A DNA stretch of 46,852 nt, taken from NCBI RefSeq assembly GCF_023502345.1, contig NZ_JAMFLX010000030.1:1-46852 (forward strand), given 5' to 3'. The position numbers and the translations under genes are program-made. The notes under the pieces were generated by a model, which worked only from the letters and a program-made list of their open reading frames with translations, did no database searches and was not told the DNA's origin. Below are positions 25,301-35,000 of the stretch, one piece after another. Source of the DNA: Parendozoicomonas callyspongiae (GTDB lineage Bacteria; Pseudomonadota; Gammaproteobacteria; Pseudomonadales; Endozoicomonadaceae). Position 1 is the stretch's first letter, and every line of letters starts with the position of its first letter.

Positions 25301-26221
25301 TTAGGCGCCTTGTCTTCTGATCTGCTGACGCTGGATAGTCTCAATAATTGATTGGGCGCTCTCACGGGCTTCCTGCAGCTCATCTTTGGACAGGCTTGCA
25401 GTCAGGTTCTGTAGAGGCTCCATAGCTGCGGAGAAACCACCTGCCAGAGCGACTGTGAGCCAGGCTACGGCCTGTTGCAGATCTTGATTATCTTCACTGT
25501 AACGGGCATGAAGTACACCCAGCAGGAACTGAGCCTGTGGGCTGCCCTGGAAAGCAGCTCGGCGGGACCAGTCCATGGCGATATCAGGATTGGCTTCTGC
25601 GCCAATACCCTTGGCATAGGACACACCCAGAATAACCTGTGACTTCATATGTCCCTGTTCGGCTGCTCTTTTGAACCAGTCGAGAGCAACGGCAGGGTCA
25701 TTCTTAACCAGCTCACCATTGCCGCGGTACATCTGACCCATAAGATACTGGGACTCAGCCAGCCCATTCTCAGCTGCTTCCCGTGTCCACCTCAGGGCCG
25801 TTTTGTAATTCTGCTCAACACCTTCACCGTGGGCATACATCAGGGCCAGATTGTGTTGCGCGTGAACATGATCCTGCTCGGCAGCCTTGCTGTACCAGTG
25901 AACCGCTTTGGCATTGTCTTCAGTAATACCGTTACCCATATCCAGCATCACGGCCAGATTGTACTGGGCATCGGTATGGCCACTATCGGCTGCCATACGG
26001 AACCAGTCGATGGCTTTGGTTTCGTTCTTTGTTGTGCCCAGACCCTGGCTGTTCATCTGGCCCATCAGCCAGGCAGCCTGGGAATCACCAGACTTGGCAG
26101 CCTGATGGCACTGAATCAGGGCATCGGCATGTTTCTTGGATGAGAACAGGGACTGACATTGCTCGCTGCTGGCCAGAGCTGTTCCTGAGCATGCGAGAAG
26201 GGCAAACAGAAAACGCTTCAT
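25301..26221 (-). CDS. Secreted Sel1-repeat protein
   Basis: The 306-residue protein starts with a Sec signal peptide (MKRFLFALLACSGTALA, cut before SSEQ). About six Sel1-like repeats of ~36 residues follow. Examples are AKAVHWYSKAAEQDHVHAQH and AVALDWFKRAAEQGHMKSQV. The repeats form an alpha solenoid that binds other proteins. The start at 26221 is preferred over 26284 because it gives a proper signal peptide. Location is probably periplasmic. Sel1 proteins are common in host-associated bacteria, but also in free-living ones, and the partner is unknown. Confidence 0.88.
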   Translation of the reverse strand: MKRFLFALLACSGTALASSEQCQSLFSSKKHADALIQCHQAAKSGDSQAAWLMGQMNSQGLGTTKNETKAIDWFRMAADSGHTDAQYNLAVMLDMGNGITEDNAKAVHWYSKAAEQDHVHAQHNLALMYAHGEGVEQNYKTALRWTREAAENGLAESQYLMGQMYRGNGELVKNDPAVALDWFKRAAEQGHMKSQVILGVSYAKGIGAEANPDIAMDWSRRAAFQGSPQAQFLLGVLHARYSEDNQDLQQAVAWLTVALAGGFSAAMEPLQNLTASLSKDELQEARESAQSIIETIQRQQIRRQGA

Positions 26222-26365
26222 GAAATTACATCCGTGTATGGGCTGAGATAGTGATTTCGGCTGATAGAGACAATGCTGAATCATTTTCCAGGGGGGCGCC
26301 GGAAGAATGCCGAACCTTTGTAAAGAGTAGGAGATATACGGAAAGCGTCAAAAACAGGGATGAAT

Positions 26366-26393
26366 AAGCCGCTTAGTGATATAGCGGCTTTTT
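26366..26393 (+). terminator. Terminator-like hairpin
   Basis: AAGCCGCT pairs with AGCGGCTT followed by TTTT. It lies between the Sel1 gene and a small minus-strand gene. Its T run is on the plus strand, although both neighbours are on the minus strand. Confidence 0.6.
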
Positions 26394-26425
26394 TGATTCG
26401 GGAGTTTGTACCTGCATTGGTTATG

Positions 26426-26623
26426 TCAGGTCACATGGCTGTGATTAACCTTTCTCGGGCGCTTCTTGGAATTTGCTAACTGTTCCAGTGCCTGTTCCCT
26501 TGGCATAACGTTGTAGATCTTGCGGAAATACTCTGCCTCGATGCGCTTGGGATCGGGGCTTGAAATATTTACGCCTAACCGCTTCAGGTAAGCGATCATG
26601 TGACTCAGTTCTGGTTTGCTCAT
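26426..26623 (-). CDS. Small conserved-looking hypothetical protein
   Basis: A 65-residue frame that starts with ATG 26623 behind a CTGGAG ribosome binding site: MSKPELSHMIAYLKRLGVNI, then a helical middle (RIEAEYFRKIYNVMPREQAL), then a basic tail ending in NHSHVT. It is soluble and mostly helical. The good ribosome binding site and regular amphipathic helices argue that it is real. I recognise no family. Confidence 0.6.
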   Translation of the reverse strand: MSKPELSHMIAYLKRLGVNISSPDPKRIEAEYFRKIYNVMPREQALEQLANSKKRPRKVNHSHVT

Positions 26624-27045
26624 GACTGCTCCAGGGCAGTAGTCCATTAGTCAGCTGCGTAAGTGCCGAATCAGATGTGTGGTATCCCGAATAACATGTG
26701 CAGCATATCCCTTCCGGTGGGTGTTTTTGTTGACCGAAGGCAACGCTATGACGGCTACCGGAGTTAGTTCAAATGAGCATGCTTCATGCCAATTTTTTGT
26801 AGCCCTGATGCCAGAGCTATTTATCTGGAAAGAGCCATTATTGTTGGTGGTTGTGACATGACTATGACTGTTCTGTGACAAAGGGAAGTGTTACTGTTTG
26901 AAACATTTCTGGTAACACATCAGTCAAACAACTAATGCGCAAAAGACTGCGGAACGGGTCATTCCGACAGAAGCGATACTGGTAAAATACCAACCGCATG
27001 TTTACACGGACGTTCACACTAAATACTGCTGTGTGAGGTGTCAGT
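26624..27045. other. 422-base region without a convincing gene
   Basis: Two overlapping opposite-strand frames (26651-26881 minus, 26679-26861 plus) exist, but neither has a ribosome binding site or recognisable features. The right part presumably contains the promoter of the CHAD-domain gene at 27046. Confidence 0.5.
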
Positions 27046-27912
27046 ATGGCTTTCTGTTTTGAACTGACGGAAACAATTTCGGCAGCGGTTCGGCGCGTGA
27101 TTGCAGAGCAATCTGCCAAAGCTGCCATGGCATTGGAAGTTGTAAACCCTGAAGGTATTCACACAGCCCGCAAAAGCTTTAAAAAGATTCGAAGCGTTAT
27201 TCGCCTGATACGTCATTGTTTTGCTGAGGGAAGATTCGAGCAGGAGGTTGACTGGTTTCGTGATGCCGGTCGCCAGCTTTCCGTGATGAGAGACGCTGAT
27301 GTTGTTATTGAGACTTATGAAATGCTTTGGCGGGAAAATCCAGATTTCTCTTTGCTTGATTCCCGGCAGATTATTAAGCGGCATCTGACGTTCAAAAGAG
27401 AAAGCCTTCACCACCAGATGCAGCGGCAACTGAGAATGATTCAGTTGCTTAGGGTAGAACTGGAGAATTATTCATCAAGAACAGGACGATGGCCTCTTGA
27501 TGGCAGTAGCTGTCGATTGCTTCTGGAGGGTTACTCACAGAGTTATTGCTCTGGATTTGAAGCAATGAGAAAGGTCTGGAAAAAACCAACCGATAACAGG
27601 TTTCATTCCTGGAGAAAAAGAACCAAGGATTATCTCTATCAAAGCCAGTTGTTGCATGAGTACTTGAGCATCGGACACCAACCAGATCTTGGCACCCTTG
27701 AGCAGTTAACCGAATGCCTTGGTGATCATCATGATTTGCTTGTTCTTCAAACAAACATTATGAGCGAGTGTGATAACTGCAAAGAAAGGCAGCAGCTCAG
27801 TAGGCTTATTCAGATTCGCCGGAATGATCTTCGCTTTCAGGCATTAACTTTGGGAGAACGGGTTTATGCCGGAGTACCGGCAGGGCTGGCTTCCGGAGTG
27901 TCAATGAACTGA
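27046..27912 (+). CDS. CHAD-domain protein
   Basis: The 288-residue helical protein has the conserved basic and His positions of CHAD domains: IHTARKSFKKIRSVIRLIRH (residues ~38-57), RQLSVMRDADVVIE, FHSWRKRTKDYLYQ, and LGDHHDLLVLQ. CHAD proteins bind inorganic polyphosphate through a Lys/Arg/His-lined groove and localise to polyphosphate granules. There is no adjacent CYTH/polyphosphatase domain in this protein. A GAGG site precedes the ATG. It appears to be monocistronic. Confidence 0.9.
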   Translation: MAFCFELTETISAAVRRVIAEQSAKAAMALEVVNPEGIHTARKSFKKIRSVIRLIRHCFAEGRFEQEVDWFRDAGRQLSVMRDADVVIETYEMLWRENPDFSLLDSRQIIKRHLTFKRESLHHQMQRQLRMIQLLRVELENYSSRTGRWPLDGSSCRLLLEGYSQSYCSGFEAMRKVWKKPTDNRFHSWRKRTKDYLYQSQLLHEYLSIGHQPDLGTLEQLTECLGDHHDLLVLQTNIMSECDNCKERQQLSRLIQIRRNDLRFQALTLGERVYAGVPAGLASGVSMN

Positions 27913-28024
27913 AATTTTAGAGTGAGCAAAATTTAATCGTCGTTACAAAAAATTACGGGTTGTAATGTTGCTGTCACAGGTACAATGCAAGCTTCTGATT
28001 ACATGTCCCGGATAATAAATCACA

Positions 28025-28609
28025 ATGAATCGTACTGTTTTCAATACGCCGGTTGTCAGGCATTTCTTCAAGTGGCTGAGTTGGATTGGTCTGAAGCTGA
28101 CTGGCTGGAAAGTTGAGGGGCAGGCTCCTGATGCCAGGAAGTATGTATTGATTGCAGTTCCCCATACCAGTAACTGGGACTTTCCCGTTACTCTCGCCAT
28201 GTTTTTCAAACTCGGTATTCAGGCACACTGGATGGGTAAGGCTTCGCTGTTCAAAGGGCCGATGGGGCCGATCATGAAATACCTGGGTGGTATTCCGGTT
28301 GACCGCAGTAAAAGCAATGGCATGGTTCAGCAGCTGGTGGAAGAGTTTAATCGCTGCAAAGAATTAATTGTGACGATTCCTCCTGAAGGTACCCGCAAGA
28401 AAGTCCAGCAGTGGAAAAGTGGCTTTTACCATGTTGCCAGTGGTGCCAATGTTCCGATTGCCCTTGGTTTTATGGATTTTAAAACCAAGAAGGGAGGTAT
28501 CCAGAAGCTGTTTTATCCAACTGGTGACTATGAGGCCGATCTTGTGACAATCCAGGATTTCTACAGAAGCCTTAATGTTTTTGGAAAACGCCCCACCCAG
28601 ACCGCCTGA
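28025..28609 (+). CDS. 1-acyl-sn-glycerol-3-phosphate acyltransferase-like protein (PlsC superfamily)
   Basis: The 194-residue product carries HTSNWD (the HxxxxD catalytic motif) near residue 48, the GGIPVDRSKS motif that binds the acceptor phosphate, and IPPEGTRKK (the EGTR motif). This fits the short PlsC-like acyltransferases of many gammaproteobacteria. It would transfer an acyl group to a lysophospholipid or similar acceptor at the inner face of the membrane. A single N-terminal hydrophobic stretch may act as an interfacial anchor. The exact substrate is not predictable. The next gene starts 60 bases on in the same direction. Confidence 0.85.
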   Translation: MNRTVFNTPVVRHFFKWLSWIGLKLTGWKVEGQAPDARKYVLIAVPHTSNWDFPVTLAMFFKLGIQAHWMGKASLFKGPMGPIMKYLGGIPVDRSKSNGMVQQLVEEFNRCKELIVTIPPEGTRKKVQQWKSGFYHVASGANVPIALGFMDFKTKKGGIQKLFYPTGDYEADLVTIQDFYRSLNVFGKRPTQTA

Positions 28610-28669
28610 TCTACAGAGTTCACGCCTGATGCCGACAATCCGGAAGAGCCCTTTACCCGGATTGTTTCC

Positions 28670-30214
28670 ATGGATATCAATGCCATCTTTTCCCACGAGT
28701 ATGTCCAGTTCCTGACTCTGTCCATGCAGATTCTGGCATCTTTATTCATTCTGGCTCTTGGCTGTGGTGCTCTCTGGGTCGTTATCATGTATGTGGTTGA
28801 TAAAAACCAGACCAGCCACACTGTTCGCCGCAACTACCCGGTTATTGGCCGTTTCCGATATTTCTTTGAGCATGTGGGGGAGTTCTTCCGCCAGTATTTC
28901 TTTGCCGGGGATCGGGAGGAGATGCCTTTTAACCGTGCCCAGCGGGCGTGGGTCTACCGAGCGGCAAAGAATGTCGATCGCACCGTGGCTTTTGGCTCCA
29001 GTAAACCGGTCAAAGAGCGTGGCTCAATCCTGTTTCTTAACTGCTTCAGTCCAACGCTGGATGATGAAGCCCGTGAGACACCCTGTGTTCTTATCGGTCC
29101 CGGTACCCGTTCTCCCTATCGACCGGGCTCTTTGTTCAATATCTCCGGTATGAGCTTTGGTGCCCTTTCTATACCTGCCGTGCGGGCGTTGTCTCAGGGA
29201 GCTGCCAAAGCCAGCTGCTGGATGAACACCGGGGAAGGTGGGGTTTCACCCTACCATCTTGAGAGTGGCTGTGATCTGATCTACCAGATCGGTACAGCCA
29301 AATATGGTGTCCGATGCCCTGAGGGTAAGCTGGATGATGCCCGGCTGAAAGAAGTCGCAGCCCATGAGCAGATCCGGATGTTTGAGATCAAGCTCAGCCA
29401 GGGGGCTAAACCCGGCAAGGGCGGTATCCTCCCTGCGGCGAAAGTCACACCTGAGATTGCCCGTATTCGCCTGATTCAGGAGGGAGAGGATTCCATCAGC
29501 CCCAACCGGCACCCTGATATTGATAATGTGGGTGATCTGCTGGATATGATTGAGCGTATCCGCAACGTGACCGGGAAACCCACCGGTATTAAGTTTGTGC
29601 TTGGCAGTCAGCAGTGGTTACTGGATCTTTGTGCCGAGATAGCCAAGAGAGGTGCTCAGTCTGCTCCGGACTTTATGACCATAGACAGCTGTGATGGCGG
29701 GACCGGAGCTGCTCCCATGGCGCTGATGGATGATGTTGGACTTTCCCTGCGGGAGAGTCTTCCCTGGGTTGTAAATCTGCTGATTGAGCGTGGTTTAAGG
29801 GAACGGGTCAGGGTTATCTGCTCCGGCAAGATGATAAACCCTTCTGATGTTGCCTGGGCGCTGTGCATGGGTGCCGATTTTTGTGTCTCAGCCCGAGGTT
29901 ATATGTTTGCCCTGGGGTGTATTCAGGCTTTGCAATGCAATAAGAACACCTGCCCAACCGGTATCACAACCCATAACAGACGTTTACAGCGAGGACTGGT
30001 ACCGGAAGATAAGGCGCGACGTGTAGCGAGTTATCACGATAATCTGGTTCATGATGTCGAGTTGATTGCGCACTCCTGTGGCGTGGCTGAACCTAGGCAG
30101 CTCAGGCGTAACCATGCCAGAGAGGTACTGGACAATGGTCGTTCAGAAACGTTGCTCAGCCTTTATCCTTACCCGCCAGTACCCGGTGAAACTCGATTCA
30201 TCGCTGGAAAATAA
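28670..30214 (+). CDS. FMN-binding glutamate-synthase-family protein
   Basis: The 514-residue protein has two N-terminal features: a hydrophobic helix (residues ~15-44) and a short basic linker. A glutamate-synthase central/FMN domain then follows: SGMSFGALSIPAVRALSQGA, NTGEGGVSPYH, GAKPGKGGILPAAKVT, DSCDGGTGAAP, and the Cys-containing end CNKNTCPTGITTH. That barrel binds FMN and normally a [3Fe-4S] cluster. GltB's N-terminal amidotransferase domain is absent, so it does not use glutamine by itself. Members of this family are membrane-linked oxidoreductases of uncertain reaction. The call to family is firm; function is not. Confidence 0.9.
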   Translation: MDINAIFSHEYVQFLTLSMQILASLFILALGCGALWVVIMYVVDKNQTSHTVRRNYPVIGRFRYFFEHVGEFFRQYFFAGDREEMPFNRAQRAWVYRAAKNVDRTVAFGSSKPVKERGSILFLNCFSPTLDDEARETPCVLIGPGTRSPYRPGSLFNISGMSFGALSIPAVRALSQGAAKASCWMNTGEGGVSPYHLESGCDLIYQIGTAKYGVRCPEGKLDDARLKEVAAHEQIRMFEIKLSQGAKPGKGGILPAAKVTPEIARIRLIQEGEDSISPNRHPDIDNVGDLLDMIERIRNVTGKPTGIKFVLGSQQWLLDLCAEIAKRGAQSAPDFMTIDSCDGGTGAAPMALMDDVGLSLRESLPWVVNLLIERGLRERVRVICSGKMINPSDVAWALCMGADFCVSARGYMFALGCIQALQCNKNTCPTGITTHNRRLQRGLVPEDKARRVASYHDNLVHDVELIAHSCGVAEPRQLRRNHAREVLDNGRSETLLSLYPYPPVPGETRFIAGK

Positions 30215-30225
30215 TTCAGAATTTA

Positions 30226-30264
30226 AAGAAAGCGTATAAACGGGAATGGTTTATACGCTTTCTT
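30226..30264 (+). terminator. Strong 16-bp perfect stem terminator
   Basis: AAGAAAGCGTATAAAC (30226-30241) and GTTTATACGCTTTCTT (30249-30264) are exact reverse complements around a seven-base loop, immediately after the FMN-protein gene. The stem is unusually long, though not GC-rich. Confidence 0.8.
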
Positions 30265-30340
30265 ACGTCAACAGAGCCTAACTACTTTTATTTTTTACTT
30301 GGAAGCTTTCTCCAGCTGAATAGACCAGTCTGAACCGGAC

Positions 30341-30967
30341 TCAATATGGTGCTATGGTGCGTGCTGGCAAAGTTACCTTCTTGATAATAACGGGTTCAAC
30401 AGGCACATCACTGTAATAGCTCTTTCGACCAGTCTTCACTTTGGCAATGTCATCAACAACATTCATACCACTGGTGACTTTACCGAATACGGCATAACCG
30501 GGCTTGGATTTACTGCCATCAAGGAAATCATTATCAACAAGATTGATAAAGAACTGATTGGTAGCACTGTCTGGATCATTGGTTCTTGCCATGGCAATAG
30601 TGCCGCGCTTATTGCCCAGACCATTGGTTGATTCGTTACGGATTGGAGCGTTGGTGGGCTTCTTGTCCATATCCACGTCAAAGCCACCACCCTGGACCAT
30701 AAAACCGTTAATTACACGGTGGAAGATCGTATTATTGTAAGTCCCTTCATTGGCATACTTGATAAAGTTCGCCACAGTCACAGGCGCTTTTTCATCATTC
30801 AGCTCAAGAGTAATTGTGCCCTTGCTGGTTTCCATCAGGACTTTGGTCGCAGCAGGTGTTTGCTCCTTGACTGGTTTAACAGCAGACGCCTCAGCCCAGG
30901 CTGTCACGCTCAGCAGGCAAGCGAATAGTGCTGGCAGAAAGGCTTTAACAACATTCATTGGATGCAT
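30341..30967 (-). CDS. Secreted cyclophilin-type peptidyl-prolyl cis-trans isomerase
   Basis: The 208-residue protein begins with a signal peptide (core VVKAFLPALFACLLSVTAWA). The cyclophilin domain has the catalytic Arg/Phe/Gln set in FHRVINGFMVQGGGF, and MARTNDPDSATNQFFINL downstream. It catalyses proline isomerisation in the periplasm, helping outer-membrane or secreted proteins to fold. ATG 30967 is taken as the start because GGAGAAGAG lies at the right spacing. It starts 26 bases after the stop codon of the CvfB-like gene, so the two may be co-transcribed. It could be PpiA or an equivalent; the symbol is left empty. Confidence 0.92.
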   Translation of the reverse strand: MHPMNVVKAFLPALFACLLSVTAWAEASAVKPVKEQTPAATKVLMETSKGTITLELNDEKAPVTVANFIKYANEGTYNNTIFHRVINGFMVQGGGFDVDMDKKPTNAPIRNESTNGLGNKRGTIAMARTNDPDSATNQFFINLVDNDFLDGSKSKPGYAVFGKVTSGMNVVDDIAKVKTGRKSYYSDVPVEPVIIKKVTLPARTIAPY

Positions 30968-30993
30968 CGGTACTCTTCTCCAATATCCAGAGA

Positions 30994-31845
30994 TTATTCA
31001 CTTTCAGTGATCAGGCGAATGCCATCGGATTCAATGGTTATCTTACGGTCTTTATACAGGCCACCGATAGCCATTTTGAAAACACGCTTACTGGCTGGGA
31101 AGTATTGTTTGATAAGTTCCGGTTCGCTCTTGTCGTGCAAGGGCAGGAATCCATCGTTCTGTTCCAGCTTTGCAATAATCTGGTCACCCAGATCATCGCG
31201 CTGGGTTTCCGGACGCTGCAGATACAGGTCAATTTTCTGATCCGGGCGTATGCGTTTGATATAGCCGGTTATCTTCATACCGGTACGAATAGGCTGGTGG
31301 ATATCATTCTTGAAAATCACACCCTGATGCAGACCATTGATGATGGCCATAAATCCGATATCGGTTTTTTCACAGATCAGCAGATCTACCTCCTGACCTT
31401 TCTTGTAACGTGGTGGCTTATTGCTCAGGAATTTGTCAATTTTGGATGAGGCAACTATCCGCCATTCACGATTTTCCTGATAGATATAAACAATGTAGGC
31501 ATGACCAGCCTGCATCCGCTGCTTCTGCTCACAGAAGGGAACCAGCAGATCTTTGGAAAGTCCCCAGTCCAGGAATGCACCAATGCGGTTTACGTCTTTC
31601 GCCTTCAGATAAGCAAATTCACCCATCTGGGCATAGGGCTTCTCTGTCGTCGCGATAACATCGTCGTTGGAATCGAGATAGATAAACACGTCCAACTCAT
31701 CACCAATCTCGGTGTTTTCTGGCACGTAACGTTTGGGAAGCAGAATATCGACGTACTGTCCGCCTTCCAGAAATACACCAAAATCTTTCTCGCGGATAAC
31801 CTTGAGCTTGTTCCAGTGACCGATTTTTACGTGGAGTTCTGACAT
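30994..31845 (-). CDS. CvfB/YitL-family S1-domain RNA-binding protein
   Basis: The 283-residue protein is made of consecutive S1-like OB folds: VIREKDFGVFLEGGQYVDIL, DVNRIGAFLDWGLSKDLLVP, and a degenerate third around IGFMAIINGLHQGVIFKNDI. A C-terminal winged-helix-like segment follows. CvfB-type proteins bind RNA and affect virulence-gene expression in staphylococci; in proteobacteria the role is little known. No signal peptide, so it is cytoplasmic. Family call is firm. Confidence 0.92.
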   Translation of the reverse strand: MSELHVKIGHWNKLKVIREKDFGVFLEGGQYVDILLPKRYVPENTEIGDELDVFIYLDSNDDVIATTEKPYAQMGEFAYLKAKDVNRIGAFLDWGLSKDLLVPFCEQKQRMQAGHAYIVYIYQENREWRIVASSKIDKFLSNKPPRYKKGQEVDLLICEKTDIGFMAIINGLHQGVIFKNDIHQPIRTGMKITGYIKRIRPDQKIDLYLQRPETQRDDLGDQIIAKLEQNDGFLPLHDKSEPELIKQYFPASKRVFKMAIGGLYKDRKITIESDGIRLITESE

Positions 31846-32054
31846 AGGGATATTCTGGTGGGGGAAAACGGGCGCGAATTATATCACTGATATGTGTAGA
31901 GGAGGGATACCTGAAGAAAAAGAAGCCTTAGTGACAATAAGTTGAGTGAGGTGTTTGCCCCCCCATTTAGGTGCAAAATAGCTGAAATGGGAGGAGCATT
32001 CTACCTGGTGGAGTGAATGTTATGGTGGCTCCCATCAGGGAGGGTTTACAGGGG

Positions 32055-35000
32055 TCAAGTGTATAAATTTCCAGTTTCAGATTTGTTTGGAACATAAAAG
32101 TGTACCCCCTTTATTAGTCCGCCATCCCACTTCATTGTCTCTTCATCCAACCCGGCAGAGACCAGCTGGTGAAATTTATCGAATGTCAGGGGCTGATATT
32201 TAGATACACCCTTGATGATAGCTTTCTTCAGTTTTGAGCTGCTGACCTTGTAGTTCGTTTCCAGCATTGAATTTATATCTTCATCAGTCAGATATTCAGG
32301 GAGTCCTACATGACGCCGCATTCCATACAACCCCAATGTATCATCGAACCTACCATACTCTTCCTGGGTAGAAATCAGCAGGACATTCGTACTTGCGGGC
32401 CTTGCAGTTGCCTGTCTCCACTTATTGACAACATCAGTGGATTTATGAGCAGCATTGGGGGCATTGTCTTCACTGAGGAATGCCTCAATACCGTCGAGAC
32501 ATAATAATGAACTGTTTTTTTTACGGGCGACAGTGGTTGCGCTGTGCATGTCATCTATAAGACCTCCCCCATCCTTGTCAGAGGCTACATTGTAGTATTC
32601 ATACCCTGGGGATTGACGTATCACTTCGTGCAATACGGTTGACTTTCCCGATGCTGCTATTCCGTGAAGATAGACAACAAGAGAGAGGGGCTTCGATAAG
32701 GCAGCGTTGGTCAAGCGTGTTATTTCGGCGATGGCGTTCTTTTGCCCATCGCTAAAATATTGCTGCTTTTGACGGAATTTTAACGGAATTTGTGCCACTG
32801 CTTGTTTTTGGAATGTTTGGCTTTCCACTTCATTGAAGAGGGCCTCTTTCAGGTGTTCTGTTGCTATCGATCTGGACTCTTCTGATTTCTGTACTGATAT
32901 CCTGACTGCTTTGTTCACAAGTGCGCCAAGGTCAGCCCCTGTCTTTTGGCCGGTCTGTTGAACAACTTTATCCAGATCGCAGCCACCCGTTCTCCAGCCC
33001 TGATTGGCCAAGCTCCCTAATTGGATGCGCAGGATGTTTTTTTGTTCATCTGGTGTAGGGTAAGTCATTGGGATGTGTAACCCTAATCGACCGGATCTCA
33101 GTATGGCAGGCTCAATGACATTAATATGGTTTGTTGTAACGAATACCATCACATTGGACAGACGTTCTTCGCCATCAAGCAAGCTGAGGAAGGTATTGAC
33201 GGCAGACTCGGACGTAAGGGTAGTGTGGTCATTACTTTTACGCCTGAGAAATCCCTCAGCCTCATCAATATGAAGAACATGAAGGTCAGCTTTCTTATTG
33301 TTTTTTTTAAAGTCCTCTTTCGGTTTTCTAAAAAGACGATGGAGTTCATTTACGCTCTCTCCCGGTTTGTGTTTCAGGAGCTCGGCTCCATTTGTTACGG
33401 TGATATGCTCTCTTTTGATATAGCCAGATTTGACCCATTCATGGAGGACAGTCTGTACCAGAAGAGTCTTTCCGGTGCCTGGAGGGCCATGGATAACACA
33501 GCCTTTGGATTTTCTATCCATTGAAGTATTGAAGTCGTGGTAAGATAGCCAGTCATCAAGTAAGTCGGTTTTAATGAGGTCAATGGCTGCTTCGGCTCCG
33601 CCAACAACCTGCTTGACTCGTTCGTCCCAGCGTTCGGGGCAATCGGGGTGACTCTGACGTGTAATACTTGGATCATTGATTTCCAGCTCAATCCGGGTGC
33701 TCTTTTCTACCCAAAATGGTAGTGATGACTCCCCACTGTTGCTTTCACCTGTGACAGACAGAACCTCTCCTTCCAAGGGGTAATATCTACCTGAATCGAT
33801 ACCATTCTCTGGAAGAGGGTAAACATCAAATTTCCGCCCATTTTCCGCCGGAAAGTACCGAAGAGAGTTGCGAACCATAGCTTCTATATCTGTTTTTTTC
33901 CAGAATCCTCGTCCGGAGGTAATCGAGGTTCTGCTAACGAGCACTTCTATGGAATTTGCTATGGGAAGCTGCGTATCGGTAGCGGCTTTTTTGATGCAGG
34001 CCTTGCCGGAAAGATGATTCGGGAAGGTCGTTGTCGAAACATGAACCTCCCCTATTTTTTCTGGCTTCTTCCATTGGCCAGCCTCATATTTACAATCTAA
34101 TCGGGGCATCGCGCAATAATATTCCCCATTGACAGTCACCAGTGTTGCCCTGCTATCAGAGCCATCACTCAGGTGTGCGTATTGTTCCGGATGTATCAGG
34201 AGACAGTTGTGCGCCCTACCACAATAACTCGACTTTATATGAGTATTACTCAGAGACGGAATTTCTTCATTTGAAAGAGTAATTATGTGTTCCTTCCCAG
34301 AAGCAACATTGAAAGCAACTTGTGGCCCCAGGAAAAACGGTGTGCCTGCTGTGATATTCTTCGAATTTTGCAATGATCTGAAAAAACGAAGTATTAGTCT
34401 TCGGGGAGGATCAGACGCTTCACTTCCGACGGCACATGATTGTGGCTCTGAGACAATATAGTTGGTCTCATAATTGCGCCCCTGTATAACGGGCGTGTGC
34501 GCAAACATCCTCATGCCTATATTACGCAGGATTGTTTCATCAATAGAAACCGGAGAGGATCCATCAGGTAGGTCAATATCAACCCTGGTAGCTGCAGTCA
34601 TAACTGGGCACTCGTCTACTGTCTGAACAGTAATGGTGCCATTGAGTGATTCACCTTGTTTCTTTTCAAGGTCATCCCGATGCATGGGGTGGAGAATAAT
34701 CTCTCCGTCATTGACTTTTGAACTAGAGGTTACGGTACAGGACATGCCATTTATCTGGATCACCAGAATTGTATTTTCGTTATTACACAGCCTTTCAATA
34801 TTCGCCTTTTGGATATCCTTATCCTTACTTCCTTGTTTATCATCCTCTTTTTCTTTTAATGACGCGATTACGTTTTTGGTATTCGTCTCCAGAGAAAGGT
34901 AATCTGTTTTGCTGACATAGGAGCAAAAGCTATATCTATTGTGGTCTCTGTCCTCCGGTGTTTGAAAATCGGCCAGAGGAGTGAGTTTCAGCGCCTCCGA

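Noticed and set aside
26651-26881. 76-residue minus-strand frame
   Set aside because: No convincing ribosome binding site, no recognisable domain, and an equally long frame on the opposite strand.
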